From positions 3,849 to 67,848 of the forward strand of contig JBHJIZ010000062.1 in NCBI GenBank assembly GCA_050043005.1: a DNA stretch of 64,000 nt, in the 5' to 3' direction. Shown piece after piece: positions 42,413-52,627 of the stretch; the stretch's first letter is position 1; each line of letters begins with the position of its first letter. The position numbers and the translations under genes were made by a program. The DNA comes from Thermohalobaculum sp050043005. GTDB lineage: Bacteria; Pseudomonadota; Alphaproteobacteria; Rhodobacterales; Rhodobacteraceae. The notes beneath the pieces were generated by a model. It was not told where the DNA came from. It made no database searches and saw only the letters and a list, made by a program, of their open reading frames with translations.

Positions 42413-43746
42413 TGCATATCCTCCCTGATCGCCCAGAACTCTAGCTTAAGATCGGGCCAGTCGCCCGAGAAGTGAAGACCGACCGCCGGTGCTTGGCTGA
42501 ACTCCGCCCAGAGCGGGGTATTCTTGTCCAAACGGAAGTAAACATGGTCTGAAAGCGCGCGGATTTGCCGGGGCGGCGTCGCGGTGTAGACAAGCGGGAC
42601 GCCGGGTAGCTGCGCGTGAATGATCTCCTGCATCTTCGTGGATGGTCCCAGTTTGAAGAGCGCAGGAAACTTCTCCTGGATGTCCTGAAGCGCCTGGCCG
42701 GCAGAAACCTCGATAATGAAGGCCGCGTGCTGGAAAAGCGCCCGATCCCGGATCGGCGAGACATAGGCGTTTGTGCCGCGCTCGATGAGTTCGAGGCGCA
42801 CCGCACGCCGCTCCATCCGTGCACTGAGTGCGCTTTGCAGATCGCGCAGGATTGGGTGAAATGTCGTGACCAAGTCATCATGGTCGTACGGGTCATAAGA
42901 CCGCGCCAAGCGCTCCTGCGTCGCAAATGTCGACAACTCACCTGCGAGGCTGAGCAAGGCTGTGTACAACCGTTCGGGATGCACATATTGCGAGTGCCGC
43001 ATATGGCGCAGGATCGGGACTTCTCGATTCAGAACTTGCAGCATGAAATAGTCAGCGTATTGCAGCCCGCCCCCGGCCGTCGGATCCGCAGCGTAGCGCG
43101 AAAGCTCTTCGAGCTTCGTCTCGATCCAACCGATAACCCGATCGAGAATGCCGTTGAAACCGGCATGCGCGTGTGTGGTTATCGCAGGCGGGAGAAAACG
43201 ATTGTCGAAAACAATCGTCTTGTCCTGAATTTCGACCACCCGTGCGAGCCCGATCTGCGTCGATCCCGACTTGGAGCCGTCCAGGACTTCGTAGACGAAA
43301 CGTGGATGGGCGATGTCGATGTCTTCTTCGCTTCGCGTTCCGGCAGAAGAGTCGATCACCGGTTCGTTGGAACGCCAATACCGCGATCCGCTGTCCGCGT
43401 CTTGAAAGTCCAGCTCTCGCGAGTTCTTGGCAATCGCCGGAACCGAAAGCCCAATGACCGAGTTTGCAATCTTCTCGCTGAGTTCGAGTGGCTCGGGAAG
43501 TGGGGACTGGTCTGGAATATCGAATGGCATCCCGTCCGGCATAATGCCAGCGGCGCGGCGCACGGCAAATTTTCCCTGCTGTGCGAGATCATGATCGATT
43601 TCGAGTGAAGTCACGCCCCAAGGATAGGGGGTCACAAGGCCAACGCGCGCGTTCAGCGTGTTCTCGTGATAGCGGTCCTGCTGCTGGAAGTGCTGCGGGC
43701 GCAGAAACAGGCCTTCTGTCCAACCTACCTTGCTGTTCCAGCTCAT
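42409..43746 (-). CDS. tssK: T6SS baseplate protein TssK
   Basis: The 445 residues begin MSWNSKVGWTEGLFLRPQHFQQQ, the standard TssK N-terminus, followed by the shoulder domain (VTPYPWGVTSLEIDHD) and the C-terminal head (VYFRLDKNTPLWAEFSQAPAVGLHFSGDWPDLKLEFWAI). TssK trimers join the baseplate to the TssJLM membrane complex. It overlaps tssL by the GTGA and is 54 bases downstream of tssJ. Confidence 0.95.
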   Translation of the reverse strand: MSWNSKVGWTEGLFLRPQHFQQQDRYHENTLNARVGLVTPYPWGVTSLEIDHDLAQQGKFAVRRAAGIMPDGMPFDIPDQSPLPEPLELSEKIANSVIGLSVPAIAKNSRELDFQDADSGSRYWRSNEPVIDSSAGTRSEEDIDIAHPRFVYEVLDGSKSGSTQIGLARVVEIQDKTIVFDNRFLPPAITTHAHAGFNGILDRVIGWIETKLEELSRYAADPTAGGGLQYADYFMLQVLNREVPILRHMRHSQYVHPERLYTALLSLAGELSTFATQERLARSYDPYDHDDLVTTFHPILRDLQSALSARMERRAVRLELIERGTNAYVSPIRDRALFQHAAFIIEVSAGQALQDIQEKFPALFKLGPSTKMQEIIHAQLPGVPLVYTATPPRQIRALSDHVYFRLDKNTPLWAEFSQAPAVGLHFSGDWPDLKLEFWAIREDMQ

Positions 43747-43800
43747 TCCGTCGTCCCCGCTCGCGTCTTTTCGTTGCCATGAGGCCTGAGCCTCAATTGA

Positions 43801-44274
43801 TCATTCTATGGAAACCGCGTCCGTGCCGATGGTCGCCTTCAGCAAGGTCACGTCCTTCGGTTTGACCGGTTTCGATGCCCGCCAGCCCGCTGTCGCAAAA
43901 TCACGGTACGCGACCGTGATGCCGATATCCGACGTGCCCGCTGGCAGTTCAAAGACCTTCTTCACGGTCCGCCCGGGCATAATGACCATTTTTGCGATCC
44001 GTGTCATCGACTCGGCAAGATCGCCGAGCGGCCCACCGGTAAGCGCCTCTGGATCTCCGATGTCGAACGGTGCGCCCGGTTTCAGCGCATAAAGATGGAC
44101 AATAGCGGGGCTTGGGCGTCCGTTCTTGTCGGGGTTCTGGTTCTGCGTGCCGGTGACGTTGACCTGGGCAATCGTGGACTCGTCCTTTGGAGGTGGAGGC
44201 GGCGGAGCGCATGCCGTTAGAAAGAACACAGTCGCCATCGCCCCTGCGATCAACTTAACCGTCGAAAGAGCCAT
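43801..44274 (-). CDS. tssJ: T6SS outer-membrane lipoprotein TssJ
   Basis: The start at 44274 (MALSTVKLIAGAMATVFFLTAC) has GGGGAAG upstream and gives 157 residues. The lipobox LTAC places the lipidated cysteine at residue 22, followed by a proline run and a transthyretin-like beta sandwich (AIVHLYALKPGAPFDIGDPEAL, VKKVFELPAGTSDIGITVAYRDF). TssJ anchors TssM to the outer membrane. It lies just after tagH. Confidence 0.93.
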   Translation of the reverse strand: MALSTVKLIAGAMATVFFLTACAPPPPPPKDESTIAQVNVTGTQNQNPDKNGRPSPAIVHLYALKPGAPFDIGDPEALTGGPLGDLAESMTRIAKMVIMPGRTVKKVFELPAGTSDIGITVAYRDFATAGWRASKPVKPKDVTLLKATIGTDAVSIE

Positions 44275-44341
44275 ATCACTTCCCCTAAGGACCATAGTTT
44301 CGCAGCCCAATCGGACCGCTTGGGTTCGAGACGGACAAGAC

Positions 44342-46123
44342 CTAGCCTTGCCTGTCATACATCTCTGCGAAGAGTATCATGATAGCGTCGATCATACCCC
44401 GGTCATGATGTCCGGACTTGGCTTTGAAACGCTCGACATACGTGTCCCAGAATTTCGCCCTGCGCGAGCTGACAAGCCCCGCGAGACCGCCATCCTTGGC
44501 TGTCGCGCCAGCGATATTTTCAGGGTCCAGATCTTCAATCAGAACCTGGAGCGCGCTCTGCATCGCCCCGAAAGTCTGCATCTGGTGGCTTTGCAGGTCG
44601 CCGAAGCTCTGTTCGAAAGTCTGCTTCGCATCCAGATAGCTTTTGGTCTTCTGGCCAAACATGATGCGCATTGCGTCCTCGGGTGTTGGCGAGAACTTCA
44701 GCGGGTTGTTTTCGAGCGCTCCTATCATCGTTCGCTCCGAGGAGCGCATTGCGCTCTTCGTCTCGGCGCGCGCAAGGAGCATTGCCTGCAGACTTTGCGA
44801 AACGGTTCTGAGCAGTTCGCCCAGTTCCTCTCCCAATTGCTCATCACTGCGCCCGGCAATCGCACCGGCCGGAAGCCCGGCGCCACGCTCGAACGCCGCG
44901 ACGAACGCACCTGACGCGGCGGGCATCACTGCGGGAGCTGGTGATTGTGCCGGAGGTACCTCAGCACCGGGCGCTTGAGCACCTTCCGACCATTGCCCTG
45001 CCAAGCCGGGAGCAGCTTCTGCCACTTGCGAAACCGGTGCAGGGGATGGCGAAGCTTGCGGCGGCGCACCAGACTCGCCGTGGGATACAGGGGTCGGCGC
45101 GGGTTCCATTGGGGTCGCCGTTTGCGGCGGCGTCTCCGGCGGGGCTGCTGGTTGCGGCGCTGGCTCCAGTGGAGGTTCTGGCTGTAGCGCTGAGTCCGGT
45201 TCGCTCACGGCTACCGAGCTCTGCGCTTCTGCGGCATCCGGAACGTCATCGACAGCGACATCCGCCGGAGCGGGATCTTGTGGTTCTGGATCGCCTAACA
45301 TGAAGGGGTCGTGCGCTTCAGAATCCAACACCGGCGTCGGCGAAGGGGCAGGCGCTGGGTCCGCCCGAGGTGCCGGCTCTGGGTTTGGGTTGGCCGGCGG
45401 CGCGGCGTCCGTTGGTGGTTTCGGACTCGATGGCGCAGGCACATCCCAAGGAGATGCCCCAGCCGCTTCGGATGTTGGCGGTGCTCCCCAGTCGATGCCG
45501 GGGGGGTCGGCTTTGTCGCCGCCTGATGACTCGCTCGGTGCAGGTGCCGACATTCCCCAATCCGCAACATCGGCGGCGGGTGCGGCGTCCTGTTTTACAT
45601 TTCCAAAGCCCCAGGAAATGTTCTCTTCCGAGAGATCACCGCCACCCCTCGCGACCTGACCGTTACCTGAACTTGCCTGGCTGCGAGCAGTGAAATCGCG
45701 TCGATCGATCGACTCGGCGACGTCATCTACGCCTCCCCAGGGGTCGTTGCTGACGCTCGTGCCGCCTTTCTCCGGAACCGGACCAGGACCACCCGGCCCT
45801 GCCTCGACACCGCTCAATTCGACATTCACGATGTAAGGGCCGACGTGAATGCGGTCGCCGTGAGCCAACCGATGCGGTTCTGTGAGACGTCCGGGATTTC
45901 CATTCACCGAAGTCCCGTTCGTCGACACGTCATGCAACCAATAGGCACCGTCGCGGAAATGAATCTCGCAGTGCTTGCCAGATATGAAACGCTCGGGATC
46001 AGGCAACGTCCAATCCAGGTAGGTATCCCGCCCAATGTCTATCCCACGGCGGTCGATCTCGACGAAGACGGGACCGCCATCGGGCAGCGTATCGACATTG
46101 TCGATTCTCAGAACTAAGGGCAC
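44342..46123 (-). CDS. tagH: T6SS FHA-domain protein TagH (Fha)
   Basis: The 593 residues have an N-terminal FHA domain (about 1-105) with IGRDTYLDWTLP, RFISGKHCEIHF and DVSTNGTSVNG, the phosphothreonine-binding motifs, all intact. A Pro/Ala/Glu-rich linker of about 270 residues follows, then the TagH C-terminal helical domain (LGELLRTVSQSLQAMLLARAETKS, LENNPLKFSPTPEDAMRIMFG, FWDTYVERFKAKSG). It reads the phosphorylation made by PpkA and promotes T6SS assembly. It overlaps nothing and lies 67 bases above tssJ. Confidence 0.93.
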   Translation of the reverse strand: MPLVLRIDNVDTLPDGGPVFVEIDRRGIDIGRDTYLDWTLPDPERFISGKHCEIHFRDGAYWLHDVSTNGTSVNGNPGRLTEPHRLAHGDRIHVGPYIVNVELSGVEAGPGGPGPVPEKGGTSVSNDPWGGVDDVAESIDRRDFTARSQASSGNGQVARGGGDLSEENISWGFGNVKQDAAPAADVADWGMSAPAPSESSGGDKADPPGIDWGAPPTSEAAGASPWDVPAPSSPKPPTDAAPPANPNPEPAPRADPAPAPSPTPVLDSEAHDPFMLGDPEPQDPAPADVAVDDVPDAAEAQSSVAVSEPDSALQPEPPLEPAPQPAAPPETPPQTATPMEPAPTPVSHGESGAPPQASPSPAPVSQVAEAAPGLAGQWSEGAQAPGAEVPPAQSPAPAVMPAASGAFVAAFERGAGLPAGAIAGRSDEQLGEELGELLRTVSQSLQAMLLARAETKSAMRSSERTMIGALENNPLKFSPTPEDAMRIMFGQKTKSYLDAKQTFEQSFGDLQSHQMQTFGAMQSALQVLIEDLDPENIAGATAKDGGLAGLVSSRRAKFWDTYVERFKAKSGHHDRGMIDAIMILFAEMYDRQG

Positions 46124-46217
46124 GGTCTCACCCAGCAGAAGCGAAGTTTCATCGCGAGTTTCGGGATTACGCAGAGGTCAGTCAATGGTCGGCCGGTTCT
46201 GACAAACAGAGGCGTGA

Positions 46218-46829
46218 TCAAGCGCTGCTCCCATCCTGCGCGTTTCGTTTCTCGAGCATTTCCTTCCAGGGACCGGTCCCGTCGCCGTTCCCTGCGAAGT
46301 CGATTGCGCTGGCGATGGCACATCTTTGATTGTCTAAGGTTACGAAAACGTCTTCATCCTGGGTTGCGAGCATGATTGCCATTGCCACGGCCTTGCCAGA
46401 GACTTCGGGCGACGGCGGAACCGCCTGAAGTCCAGCGGGTGCCATGGACCCGCTGGTCGTAAAGGCCGAGAAAGCGATCCAGGGGCCAGCGCCTTCGAAG
46501 TAGTTTTCCTCGGCGAAGGCACCTGCGGCGCGGCGTTCCTCTTCCTCGGGCTGACGGCACCAGGCTTCCGCAAGCCTAAGGCCCTCTGCAGTCAGCGGAT
46601 CGGAACCTGCCGTGCCGCGCAACGCGAGGCACCCCCACCAAACCGCATCGCGTTTCGGGAGTGCCAGCGCCATGAAGAACAACGCCGTGGTGATGTCTTC
46701 CGCGTCCACAAGCTGCTGAACATAGTCGACCGGAGCCACATCGTCCGGCAACTCGCCCAGATCTTCGACTATAGCCGGGAAGGCTTCAGAAACCTGAGCT
46801 GCGGTTGTGAATCTGATCCGTTGAGCCAT
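46218..46829 (-). CDS. T6SS-locus hypothetical protein (DUF6931-like)
   Basis: The 203 residues start MAQRIRFTTAAQVSEAFPAI and are helical, Ala/Glu-rich, with the conserved-looking ALFFMALALPKRDAVWWGCLALR and AWCRQPEEEERRAAGAFAEE segments; no signal peptide or membrane helix is seen. I associate this pattern with a family found only in T6SS loci beside FHA and ClpV genes (DUF6931, recalled rather than searched). The function is not known. It sits between clpV and tagH on the same strand. Confidence 0.65.
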   Translation of the reverse strand: MAQRIRFTTAAQVSEAFPAIVEDLGELPDDVAPVDYVQQLVDAEDITTALFFMALALPKRDAVWWGCLALRGTAGSDPLTAEGLRLAEAWCRQPEEEERRAAGAFAEENYFEGAGPWIAFSAFTTSGSMAPAGLQAVPPSPEVSGKAVAMAIMLATQDEDVFVTLDNQRCAIASAIDFAGNGDGTGPWKEMLEKRNAQDGSSA

Positions 46830-46968
46830 ACCCTCGCATCCCCCACCCGCGGGTCAGGCGATCTGAACTGTCTTCGCAGACCACTCGCCATTCCCTACGG
46901 CCGATGATGTGAAATTCATCACATACGGCCACCTGCCACCCATTACCGGGTAGCGCGTAGCCTATACC

Positions 46969-49593
46969 TTATTTCACCTCATAGGCGAAGTCGCCATCCG
47001 CAACCGTGACATTCGCTTCGCTGATTTCCTCTCCCGTGAGGGACCGGTTCAGAACTTCAAGCGAAATTGCCGGGAGCATTGTGTTCGTGATGATGTTGTC
47101 GATCATCCGACCACCAGATGCCGGGTCGTTGCAACGGCGCACGATCTCCGCGACCACCTCGTCGGTGTAGTTGAAGTCGGCGTTGTGCTCGGACTTCATA
47201 CGCTTCACGATCCGGCCCAGTTGAAGCTTGACGATCTTGCCCATCATATCGTCGCTCAGCGGATAATACGGGATCGTCACCAAGCGTCCCAGAAGAGCGG
47301 CCGGGAAGATCTTGAGCTGTTCTTCCTTCAGCGCCTCCGCGAGCTTTTCCGGTTCCGGAGCGAGTTCGGGATCCTTGGTAAGCTCCATGATCAGGTCGGT
47401 GCCCACGTTTGAAGTCAGAATGATCAAGGTGTTCTTGAAGTCGATCATTCGGCCGGTGCCGTCCTCCATCATGCCTTTATCAAAGACCTGGAAGAAGACC
47501 TCGTGCACATCGCCATGCGCTTTCTCGACCTCGTCGAGCAGCACCACCGAGTAGGGCTTGCGCCGGACGGCTTCCGTCAGCTTGCCGCCTTCACCATAGC
47601 CAACGTATCCCGGAGGCGCACCTTTCAGCGAACTGACCGTGTGGGACTCCTGATACTCCGACATGTTGATGGTGATCATATTTTGCTCACCACCATAGAT
47701 CGCCTCGGCCAATGCAATGGCCGACTCGGTCTTGCCGACGCCGGATGGTCCGCACAGCATAAACACGCCGATCGGTTTGTTCGGATTGTCCAGTTTCGCG
47801 CGGTTGGTCTGGATGCGCTTGGCGATCATTTCGATGCCGTGGCCCTGGCCGATGACCCGCTCGCCAACGATGTCGGCGAGATTGAGGATCTGCTGCACTT
47901 CATCGGCCACCATGCGGCCAGCCGGGATACCGGTCCAATCCGAGATGATCTGCGCGACTGCCTGTTCATCGACGTGGGGATAGATCATGCGGTCGTCAGG
48001 ATGGATCTCGTCAAGCTGATGCACCTTGCCTTCAAGCGCCGCGCGGATGGTCGCGGCATCTGCAGCCTCGTCGCCCATCTGTTTGCGCAGATCCTGGATC
48101 TCGGCAACGATCGCTTGCTCTTTCTCCCATTCCGCTTCGTAACCGGCGAGCCTTTCATTGAGCGACGCGATGTCTTCTTCAAGTTCCGTGATCCGCGCTT
48201 CGTCTGCAGTGCCGAGGGCGCGATCCGCCTCTTTCGAAGCCTTCTCGCTTTCTCGGTTCTCGATCAGCTTGCGTGTGTCTTCAACAACCGCTGGAACCCC
48301 GACCTGACTGATCGCAACGCGCGCACAAGCAGTGTCGATCAGGCTGACAGCCTTATCCGGCAATTGGCGTGCAGGGATGTAGCGCGCTGACAGCGACGCC
48401 GCGGCAACAATGGCTTCGTCAGCAACCGATACGCCGTGGTGTTTCTCCATCACACCAATCATGCCACGCAGCATATAGCAGCACTTCTCGATCGACGGCT
48501 CATCGACGTTAACCACCTGGAAGCGGCGGGTGAGTGCCGGATCTTTCTCGAAGTACTTCTGATATTCCATCCACGTCGTCGCTGCGATCGTGCGCAACGT
48601 TCCACGCGCCAGAGCGGGCTTGAGGAGGTTCGCAGCATCGCCCGTTCCGGCTGCCCCACCGGCGCCGATCAGCGTATGCGCCTCGTCAATGAACATGATG
48701 ATCGGCGTCGGGCTGGACTGCACCTCGTCGATGACATTGCGAAGGCGTTCCTCGAACTGACCCTTCATCGACGCACCAGCCTGCAATAGCCCAATGTCGA
48801 GGCTTAGCAGACGCGTGCCCTGGATCGATGGAGGTACCTCGCCAGCGACGATTTTTTGCGCGAAGCCTTCGACCACTGCGGTCTTACCGACACCGGCTTC
48901 ACCGGTGATGATCGGGTTGTTCTGACGCCGCCGCTGCAGCACGTCGATAATCTGGCGAATTTCTTCGTCGCGTCCGACGATCGGGTCCATCTCACCAGCC
49001 TTGGCTGTGAAGTCGACGCAATACTTATCCAGTGCCGTCGTGCCCTGTGGCCCTTCCGCGGCGTCCGTGGTGCCAGTGCCACCCAGCGCACTCCCGTCCA
49101 TCGGCTTGAGCGTTTCCTCGTCGCTCTCGCGCCAAATCGCGCGGTACTCATTCGCGAGGTCATCCGGGTTGATCTTGGCGAATTCACCGCTCAAGTTCTT
49201 CAGGACGCGGTTCAGCTTCATGTCCTTGAGCATGCCCATGAGGACGTGCCCAGTCCGGATCTGCATCTCACCGAAGAACAGCGTGGCATAGAACCACGCG
49301 CGTTCCAGCGTGTCGACGATCTGCTCGGATACCTGGGGCATCTCGGTGACGCCCTTTTTGAACCCGTCGGCGACGGCCTGAACGTCGCGCATCAGTTGAC
49401 CGCGGTCGAGTTTGTAATGATCGCAGGTCAACGAGATGTCGCAACGGTCATTCTGCAGTGCGTGCACGAACCAGTGCGCAAGTTCGAGGTTCGCGTTTCC
49501 AGCGCCTTTTGCCTGACGGAGGGCCTGAATAAAACAATCGTAGCCGAGTCTGTTCAGCTTTCCGGTAACTGTCTCAAGTGAAATATCTGCCAT
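46969..49593 (-). CDS. clpV: T6SS sheath-disassembly ATPase ClpV (TssH)
   Basis: The 874 residues have the ClpV layout. A Clp N domain (about 1-150, ALRQAKGAGNANLELAHWFVHAL) precedes AAA module one with Walker A GEAGVGKTAVVEG and IMFIDEAHTLIGAGGA. The middle coiled coil (about 415-530) and AAA module two, with GPSGVGKTESAIALAE and VVLLDEVEKAHGDVHE, follow. It recycles contracted TssBC sheaths. It is 29 bases downstream of tssG. Confidence 0.96.
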   Translation of the reverse strand: MADISLETVTGKLNRLGYDCFIQALRQAKGAGNANLELAHWFVHALQNDRCDISLTCDHYKLDRGQLMRDVQAVADGFKKGVTEMPQVSEQIVDTLERAWFYATLFFGEMQIRTGHVLMGMLKDMKLNRVLKNLSGEFAKINPDDLANEYRAIWRESDEETLKPMDGSALGGTGTTDAAEGPQGTTALDKYCVDFTAKAGEMDPIVGRDEEIRQIIDVLQRRRQNNPIITGEAGVGKTAVVEGFAQKIVAGEVPPSIQGTRLLSLDIGLLQAGASMKGQFEERLRNVIDEVQSSPTPIIMFIDEAHTLIGAGGAAGTGDAANLLKPALARGTLRTIAATTWMEYQKYFEKDPALTRRFQVVNVDEPSIEKCCYMLRGMIGVMEKHHGVSVADEAIVAAASLSARYIPARQLPDKAVSLIDTACARVAISQVGVPAVVEDTRKLIENRESEKASKEADRALGTADEARITELEEDIASLNERLAGYEAEWEKEQAIVAEIQDLRKQMGDEAADAATIRAALEGKVHQLDEIHPDDRMIYPHVDEQAVAQIISDWTGIPAGRMVADEVQQILNLADIVGERVIGQGHGIEMIAKRIQTNRAKLDNPNKPIGVFMLCGPSGVGKTESAIALAEAIYGGEQNMITINMSEYQESHTVSSLKGAPPGYVGYGEGGKLTEAVRRKPYSVVLLDEVEKAHGDVHEVFFQVFDKGMMEDGTGRMIDFKNTLIILTSNVGTDLIMELTKDPELAPEPEKLAEALKEEQLKIFPAALLGRLVTIPYYPLSDDMMGKIVKLQLGRIVKRMKSEHNADFNYTDEVVAEIVRRCNDPASGGRMIDNIITNTMLPAISLEVLNRSLTGEEISEANVTVADGDFAYEVK

Positions 49594-49622
49594 CTCAAAA
49601 TGCTCCCCTTTGTTATGCGGCC

Positions 49623-50633
49623 CTAGTTGAGGCTGCGAATGACGTCATCGTTTATTGGCGTAAAGCGCGTCCGCACGAACGTTGCGTCGTCGCTCACACC
49701 TGGTTTGCGGACCCAACTGGTCCATCCAAGCTGTCCATAGGACCCAAGCCGCGTCGGTTGTGGCTCGCGATCAGGCAGAACCAGTTCGACATCCCACTCA
49801 TACTCGAAGCCGACTGCATTCATGATTGCATCGATAAGGCGTTGATTCCAGTCTCCGCCCGGAAGGAAGCGTTCATAGTTTTTCAGCGTACCCGGAAAAA
49901 GTCGCAATCGAAACTTCGTATCGACCGACGTGACTTCGCTTCCCAGCATTGCTTCCTTACCCAAGACGGCAAACGCCGAACCAAGCCGCGTCTGCTCGGA
50001 CATGTCGATCGGGACAGGTGCTCCGACGAACTGGTCAACCTCGGCCTGAATACCAAACACCCCGGCAGCGAGACTTTCAAGTTGCGAGGCAGAGATCCGC
50101 CTCGGGCCGAGAAGTCCTGCAAAACAGAGCTTCTGGTAGTCCGGCATCTCGTCAAGATCACGCCAGGTCCGACCGCCCAGTCCGATTGTTGCACCGACGA
50201 AATCGCGAAATCGGTCGTCACCGGGCCTCATCGCATGAGCCGCAGGCCGCGCGTCCGCGTAGGCCCGATAGAACAATTGCAAGAAGCGGTTGTTGAATAT
50301 GTCCAGGAACCGGGTAAACGCCTCGTCACGCTTGGCGTACCATGCCAGTGCCTCCTCGGTGGTTGAAGATGGAAGCGGGCCCATCGGCCCCAACATCCCG
50401 AGAAATTTCACACGAAGTCTTGCCTTGGTCGTCTCGGTTGCAGGCGTGTATGTCGCGACGTTCGATGCCGGGAAGTCAAGGTGCGGCACCTGACCAACGT
50501 CTAGAAATTCCTCGCGCCGCGTCGCACTGTCGCCGATCTTCGGTTTGTCGTCGGCCAATGCCTCGTGCCGCATCATCGCCCACAGGAAGCTGTGGAGCCA
50601 TGGCTTTTCCGCCATCTCCTGCTGCCAGGTCAT
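49623..50633 (-). CDS. tssG: T6SS baseplate protein TssG
   Basis: I choose the ATG at 50633 because it overlaps the tssF stop as ATGA; an in-frame GTG/ATG 11 codons earlier would overlap tssF by 37 bases. The 336 residues fit TssG: VPHLDFPASNVATY, the FLGMLGPMGPLPSSTTEEAL segment, FLDIFNNRFLQLFYRAYADARP, and LRLFPGTLKNYERFLPGGDWNQRL. It forms the baseplate wedge with TssE, TssF and TssK. Confidence 0.93.
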   Translation of the reverse strand: MTWQQEMAEKPWLHSFLWAMMRHEALADDKPKIGDSATRREEFLDVGQVPHLDFPASNVATYTPATETTKARLRVKFLGMLGPMGPLPSSTTEEALAWYAKRDEAFTRFLDIFNNRFLQLFYRAYADARPAAHAMRPGDDRFRDFVGATIGLGGRTWRDLDEMPDYQKLCFAGLLGPRRISASQLESLAAGVFGIQAEVDQFVGAPVPIDMSEQTRLGSAFAVLGKEAMLGSEVTSVDTKFRLRLFPGTLKNYERFLPGGDWNQRLIDAIMNAVGFEYEWDVELVLPDREPQPTRLGSYGQLGWTSWVRKPGVSDDATFVRTRFTPINDDVIRSLN

Positions 50634-52600
50634 AACGTGTGCCTGCGGCCAATGCGCGGCGGCCATCGCATGATTTCCTGGCGTTCGGGTGTCCGGATCA
50701 CTGTCTGAGTGAAGTGGTTTACTGAAACATACTCGGCCAGGAAGCGGTCGAGGATTGCGCCGAGAAGATAGGACCCCGAGCCTTCGAACGCGTTGTCTTC
50801 GATCGTTACCGTGACTTCGAGGCCGCGTGCTGACGACATCCCATGCTGTGTTCGAACGCGCCGGGTGACCGCGCGGCTCGAGACGGAACGTACACCTCGA
50901 ATCCGACGCTCGGTCACACCGTCAGTCAGATCGGCAAAAAGGCTCAGAACATCTTTCAGTGCGCGGGCGCCCTCACCTGCCCGCTTCTCCACCAAGCCAA
51001 GGTGATTGAGCGAAAGGATATTGATCAGACGCCACGTATTTTCGCCGGTGTAGTTCGGACGCGACCGATCGATCATGCCGCTGACAATCGGCTCGCGGGG
51101 TTTGGTTGGATGTGTCGCTGCCCGAATCCGGATCTGATCGTTGTCGAGTAACAGAAAGTCTGCACCGGTTTCACCAGTCGGCAGATGCTCGGGCAGATGC
51201 CGGTTCGAACAGAGCGCGCGGACCGTGAGTTCGGAGATATCGTCTCCACGGTCAGCGGCCTTTTCGTGACCGATCATCGTCAGGAACATATCTGTTCCCA
51301 TGTAATCCGAGCGCATACCGTACTTCGTTTCGTCACCGGTTCTGCGTCGCTGCATGCGCCGGATTGAATAGAAGAATGCAGACTGATGCGCCGTCTGATC
51401 TTCCGGCGAACTGTAGATCGGATAGACGTTCAAGCGCTCGGAATCGCCGGACCGGTGAGCTGCAACGGAGACAACTCTATGCGGTTCAAAATCGAGATTG
51501 CGTGTTCGTTCGGGGACAATCTGATACTCAAACTCGTTCGGTCGTAGAAATACACGATCGCAGGTCTTTTCAAACAGATTGATCGCCGACGCACAGAACA
51601 ACCCAAAAGAGCTTTCATCCACCGTGCTCGATAGTCGTGGGTTAACTTCGTCAAAAACGAAAATCAGCTCGAATTCTGGAGACTCAACGTCGTCTAGATA
51701 CTTCCCAAAATTCTTCAGGCTAAATCCCAAAAATTTCTGCGGAAACGTAAAGTAGTCCCTTATGTAATCGAAGCCGCGGAAGACACGGTGATCTATCGGA
51801 TATAACGCTTCGTCATCGCCAAATCCAATCTGCTCCAGAACGTCCTCAATTGGAAGAGTCTTCGTGCGCCACTTTTGGTCATGGCCTTTCCAGCGAAGCG
51901 CCAGCTTAACGGTATGGCCGAAGATCTGCTCATAAAGCGCCACGGCCTGGGCTTCGTTGCCGGTGCAATGGATCCTAAGGTAGGGGATCTTCAATCCCTT
52001 GGCCCACGTCTTTGGTTTGTCTTCTGTCTGCTCAAGCGGAGGCTCGGCTTCGAGTAACCGCGCAGACCGAACCCTGAAGCCGAGACGGAGGCCTCCGAGG
52101 GCCTCGCGCGGAACGGTGACGTTCAAGGCTTCGATAGCAGCGACCGCACTCACGTACTCGGTCTTCACCATCGTCAGTGGAAAGATCGCGATCTCGCACG
52201 CCAGTCGATAGCGGCAGGAAATTGAGCGGTCGCGTTCGCGGTATGCGGCGTCCAGGTACGACCCACGCTTGAGGAAGACGCCATCCCTTAAAGCCTCGTC
52301 ACCGAAATCGGGCATCGCTTGTGCCTGGAAGACCGATGGGATTGGTGCCAGGAAGTTCGGGACCAATTGCTCGAGCAAGTTGTCCGTGAAATTCCCAAAC
52401 TCGTGCTTCAGTTTCAACTGAACGCGCGTCGCCAGGAAGGCAGCCCCCTCCATCAGCGATCCGATCATCGGGTCCGGCGCGTCCTGGGTCATCGATCCCA
52501 GCCGTTCCGCCACACCGGGATACTCTTCAGCGAACTCGGCCGCATGTTCGAAGAACAGTGCAAGCTCGCGGTTGTAGAGCTCCATAAACTCTCGGTTCAT
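50630..52600 (-). CDS. tssF: T6SS baseplate protein TssF
   Basis: The 656 residues begin MNREFMELYNRELALFFEHAAEFAEEYP, with LEQLVPNFLAPIPSVFQAQAMPD soon after, both typical TssF marks. Further in are YIRDYFTFPQKFLGF and the C-terminal ITIEDNAFEGSGSYLLGAILDRFLAEYVSVNHFTQ-type end. TssF is the main wedge protein of the T6SS baseplate. It starts 27 bases after tssE and overlaps tssG. Confidence 0.95.
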   Translation of the reverse strand: MNREFMELYNRELALFFEHAAEFAEEYPGVAERLGSMTQDAPDPMIGSLMEGAAFLATRVQLKLKHEFGNFTDNLLEQLVPNFLAPIPSVFQAQAMPDFGDEALRDGVFLKRGSYLDAAYRERDRSISCRYRLACEIAIFPLTMVKTEYVSAVAAIEALNVTVPREALGGLRLGFRVRSARLLEAEPPLEQTEDKPKTWAKGLKIPYLRIHCTGNEAQAVALYEQIFGHTVKLALRWKGHDQKWRTKTLPIEDVLEQIGFGDDEALYPIDHRVFRGFDYIRDYFTFPQKFLGFSLKNFGKYLDDVESPEFELIFVFDEVNPRLSSTVDESSFGLFCASAINLFEKTCDRVFLRPNEFEYQIVPERTRNLDFEPHRVVSVAAHRSGDSERLNVYPIYSSPEDQTAHQSAFFYSIRRMQRRRTGDETKYGMRSDYMGTDMFLTMIGHEKAADRGDDISELTVRALCSNRHLPEHLPTGETGADFLLLDNDQIRIRAATHPTKPREPIVSGMIDRSRPNYTGENTWRLINILSLNHLGLVEKRAGEGARALKDVLSLFADLTDGVTERRIRGVRSVSSRAVTRRVRTQHGMSSARGLEVTVTIEDNAFEGSGSYLLGAILDRFLAEYVSVNHFTQTVIRTPERQEIMRWPPRIGRRHTL

Positions 52601-52627
52601 ACGGCGGATCTCACTCGGGCGGCCCTT

